Origin: Pleurotus ostreatus/Saccharomyces cerevisiae fusant | Taxonomy: Eukaryota > Opisthokonta | Reading direction: 5' to 3' | NCBI GenBank assembly: GCA_024196135.1 | Contig: JAMQCK010000762.1 | Coordinates: 863 to 16,333, forward strand | DNA: 15,471 nucleotides | In this document: one piece after another, positions 12,663 through 15,471 of the stretch | How the letters are laid out: each line of letters begins with the position of its first letter | How positions within the stretch are numbered: position 1 is the first letter of the stretch | The notes under the pieces: model-generated | What the model was told of the DNA's origin: nothing | Databases searched by the model: none | Seen by the model: the letters and a program-made list of their open reading frames with translations, nothing else | Made by a program: the position numbers and the translations under genes

Positions 12663-12905
12663 TTACGATAGCATACACATACCATCGCGCAAGCACACTT
12701 CGCAGTATACGTATACATCGACTGGCGCGCGCATGAAGATGTCGAGTAGGTGAATAGCGTTGGGGCAGGCGTTGACATCGGCGGCATCCGACAACGGGCA
12801 CGGCGAGATGGGCAGGGATGTCGATGAGGTTGGACCCGCGAGGTGCTCGACGGCGGCCTTGAAGCGACTTGGCGATGTTTGAGGGTGAGCGGGGACCGGA
12901 ATAGG
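12663..12905 (-). pseudogene. Exon-like minus-strand open frame, unrecognised
   Basis: On the minus strand, 80 codons are open between TAA codons at 12906-12908 and 12663-12665. The translation is more protein-like than the other two frames and favours C at third positions, as real exons here do. Segments include SRFKAAVEHLAGP and DVNACPNAIHLLDIFM. No ATG lies near its upstream end, so if real it is a terminal exon or a fragment of a broken gene. No upstream exon was identified. Confidence 0.2.
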
Positions 12906-13052
12906 TTACGGCGGGGAGTATAGGCCGTACGTAGTGATCCATAGAGCGGAGAGGGCGATGGTTTAGAGCGAGCAGGCAATGCGGGAGAGAGAAGCGATGC
13001 AAATGAATGACAGCGGAGCAAGCAGAAGGAGGAAGAGGAGAACTGAAGCGCT

Positions 13053-13060
13053 TGACGTCA
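13053..13060. promoter_or_regulatory. Perfect palindromic CRE (TGACGTCA)
   Basis: The full ATF/CREB-type bZIP site TGACGTCA lies 72 bp before an in-frame ATG at 13125 and 246 bp before the ATG at 13299. Its position fits a promoter element of the downstream gene; binding is inferred. Confidence 0.4.
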
Positions 13061-13298
13061 GGTCAACCCTCCGGCCCGTCGCTCGGATGGCAGCTTGCGC
13101 GATAGAAGCCTATTAGAAGGTGTGATGTGGCCAAGCACAGAAGAACGCTTGACTATCGCCCGTGGAGGCCATCCTGATCGAAGCTCCCATCCGAGCCAGC
13201 CTGCGCGCGTATCCCGACGCCACCCCCGTGGCTGTGCCCTCTCTCCGTCGATCGCGCCGCACGGAGACCGGCCCGGCCCCCAGTTGGTTCGCGCCTCG

Positions 13299-15423
13299 AT
13301 GGCCAGCTACCGCCTCCCAGCGTCCTCTCCCCTCGACACGCTCGTCCGCAAGACCTCCCAGCGCAGACCGGCGAACGAACCAGTCCGCGCTCATGCACCC
13401 CCGCCGCGCCCCGCCCCGCCGCCGGGCTCGCCCCTCATCCGCTCGCGCTTCGACCAGGCCAGGGACGACGAGAGCGTGTACACGGACGCCAGCTCCTTCC
13501 GCGCCAAGCACGCCTACTCGGAGAGCAAGGCCAGCACCTCCTACGCCGGCTCCTCCTACTCCATCTACCCGGCGGATGCGGGCCTCGAGCACTACCCGCC
13601 GTTTAATCATTCCACCGACTTCGCTCCAGGTACCGACCGCCCCGGGCACGCCAGCGAGCCCTCCGTCGACTCCTACATCGACATGAACTCGCCCGTCGAC
13701 GACGACCAGCCGCTCGCGGACGCGCAGGAAGCCGTCCTCGCCGGCCTCACCGACACGTACCGCGACGACCGGCCAGCCTCGCACCAGAACTACGACTCTG
13801 CCCTCAGGGACTCGTGGCCGGATGCGAAGCGCGCGAGCGAGGGGGTGCAGAGGGCTGGTAGTCGGGGAGGACGTGGTGCACCGTCCTACGCTGGCGATAC
13901 TACTCGTGGTAACCGCGGTGCCTACGACGACGCCAAGCGCCCCACCCCCGGCCGCCAAGACAACCCGCACGCGAGCAACGCGTTCAAGTCCGTGTACTCG
14001 AATGTGGATAGCGTGTACTCGCAGGACGACTACACGCCGTCCGGTGCCGGATATCCCTCCGGGGCTGGTGCACGCTACACCCGCAACCTCGACAGCATCT
14101 ATTCGCAGGACGACGACGATCAGGCGTACTACGCAGACACATCGGGTGCTGCCTACACCTCCCACGATGGTGCTGCCTACACCTCCCACGATGGTGCCGC
14201 TTACACCTCCCACGATGGTGTCGCCTACACTGCGGATTCAAGTGTCTATACAGTCTCCGAAGACGTACCGACCGTCGTCGTCTCCTCGCCCATAACGTCC
14301 ACATCTTCGCGACAAGCCAGCCGCCAGCCCGTCGTCCAGGCAGGCCGCCAGCCCATCCAGCAGCACATCCGCAACTTTAGCAGGCCCATGCCTCAGTCGG
14401 ATGACCCCACACCTCCTGCGCCAGGATCCTCTCCAGGCCGTTCTCGTTCACCGTCAGGTTCTCGTTCACCGTCAGGTTCTCGTTCACCGTCAGGTTCCCA
14501 CTCGCAGGATGCCTCCAACACCCCGAATGCCTCCAACACCCCGAACGCCTCCAACCCGAACGCCTCCAGTAACTACATCGCCCCCCCCTTCGACCCGCAC
14601 GCGTCGACCATCTCCTACGCCGACTCGTCGTACACGCAGGACGACTCGTTCGCGCATAATCCTACGCACGATTCCTTCGCGCATAACGCCTCACATGATT
14701 CGTTCGCGCACGGTCCTTCCAGCCTCTCCCACTCCTCCTCTACTTACAATAACTCCCTCGACCCATCTAACGGTCTCACTGTCGACGGCGCGCCAACCCG
14801 CGACGGTTTGGACCCTCGAACCGGCCTCCACACCTCCCCCTCCCCCCGCCCCACCCTCACCAACACGGCCTCCTCGCGTGCGGTGGTGGTCACCTCCTCC
14901 CCCGAACTCCCCTCTACCGTAAAACCGGTCAGACCGTACATCAGCACGGAACATCTCGAAGAACAAAAGCGGGCTGTTATAGCGAGGAACAGAGCTAGAG
15001 CAGCGGCAGGCGGGTCACCAAGTGTTTATAATTCGCCAAGCATGAGTTCGTTAGGAGGAGGGAGGGGAGGGAGTCCGAGTGTGGCCAGTTTGGGGAGGGG
15101 AGGGAGTCCGAGTGTGGCCAGTTTGGGGAGGGGATCCCCCTCGGTGAATTCGATGCGGAATGCTAGTGGGGGGAGTATGAGGAACGTGTCTGGAGGATCG
15201 GGATATGGGGGTGGAGGATCGGGGTATGGGTCGCCGGCGTCGTTGCACCCATCGATCTACACAACACAATCGCCATACCAAACCTCGCAAGCGTCGCAAT
15301 ACTCCTCGCCAGCGTCAAACTCACCCCTCCAACCGCCGCCCTCGCCGAAGCCGAACCCGTACATGACGCACTCGCCCTCGCCGAGCGGGGATCTGTTGGG
15401 GATGGGAAGTGGGGGAGGAGGAG
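13299..15423 (+). CDS. Large Ser/Tyr/Asp/Gly-rich repeat protein, 3' part outside window
   Basis: One frame is open from 13056 past the window edge with no stop, giving at least 708 codons from the ATG at 13299. An in-frame ATG at 13125 would add 58 residues; I prefer 13299 because MASYRLPASSPLDTLVRK resembles a real N-terminus and the extension is less convincing. The exon probably ends at 15423 before GTGAGT. The protein is predicted to be disordered. It has SVYTDASSF and SVYSQDDY/SIYSQDDDD motifs, three AYTSHDGA units, three SRSPSG units, ASNTPN repeats, DSFAHN repeats, two GSPSVASLGRG units and an SGYGGGGSGYGS stretch. One charged segment (STEHLEEQKRAVIARNRARA, about residues 549-568) may be helical. 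A folded domain may follow downstream. No family is recognised. Confidence 0.8.
14151..14222 (+). repeat. Three 24-bp coding repeats (AYTSHDGA)
   Basis: Near-identical units start at 14151, 14175 and 14199, in frame with the large ORF from about residue 285. A few silent differences (GCC/GCT) and a final GTC distinguish them. Confidence 0.85.
14442..14561 (+). repeat. Adjacent 18-bp coding repeat blocks (SRSPSG, then ASNTPN)
   Basis: TCTCGTTCACCGTCAGGT occurs exactly at 14442, 14460 and 14478. GCCTCCAACACCCCGAAY follows at 14511 and 14529, with a 15-bp relative at 14547. All are in frame. The first block gives an SR-like Ser/Arg/Pro repeat. Confidence 0.85.
15069..15134 (+). repeat. Two perfect 33-bp coding repeats (GSPSVASLGRG)
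   Basis: Two identical 33-bp units at 15069-15101 and 15102-15134, in frame, encode GSPSVASLGRG twice. The core GAGTGTGG with GGGGAGGG resembles the non-coding 21-bp minisatellite near 12300. Confidence 0.85.
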
Positions 15424-15471
15424 GTGAGTTTTTTTCTGGTTTTTTTGTGGTCGTGTTGCGGGTGTCGCGGG

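Noticed and set aside
13113..14213. Minus-strand open frame of 366 codons
   Set aside because: It is the antisense shadow of the large repeat-protein exon. It is Val/Arg/Gly-rich as expected from C-rich third positions on the sense strand, while the sense frame is longer and carries coherent peptide repeats.

Overview
The window looks like nuclear DNA of a filamentous basidiomycete, most likely an Agaricomycete. The coding DNA is GC-rich. The best-conserved gene is cut by at least 14 introns of about 48-80 nt with GTRNGT-type donors and CTRAY branch sites. Genes are compact and separated by CT- or GA-rich spacers. All exon coordinates were derived by hand from splice signals, reading phase and protein continuity.

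Layout from left to right. (1) Bases 2-376 are the C-terminal tail of an unrecognised protein that begins outside the window. (2) Bases 377-about 3300 hold no confident gene: a CT-rich 3' flank, then what looks like a decayed minus-strand gene (about 1332-1922) and a weak small ORF (2453-2662). (3) Bases 3431-8063 encode a full-length spliceosomal DEAH-box helicase, Prp16/DHX38, about 1279 aa in 15-16 exons. (4) Bases 8376-11522 hold a tandem family of an unrecognised protein: copy A (254 aa, four exons), copy B (255 aa, four exons, same intron positions and phases), and copy C, a 5'-truncated and nonsense-interrupted relic of the last exon. (5) Bases 11523-13124 are repeat-rich and mostly non-coding: two minisatellites, a C12 run, a sharp pyrimidine-to-purine strand switch, and an exon-like minus-strand stretch. 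(6) From 13299 (or 13125) a very long open frame runs to a donor site at 15424, so the gene leaves the window. It encodes a Ser/Tyr/Asp/Gly/Pro-rich, repeat-laden, probably disordered protein.

The functional groups appear independent. Prp16 remodels the spliceosome between the two steps of splicing. The A/B/C family is a local duplication. The most unusual signal is in that family: intron 2 of both A and B is best explained as a GC-AG intron at the same position and phase. No CRISPR array, rRNA, tRNA, recognisable transposase or integrase was seen.
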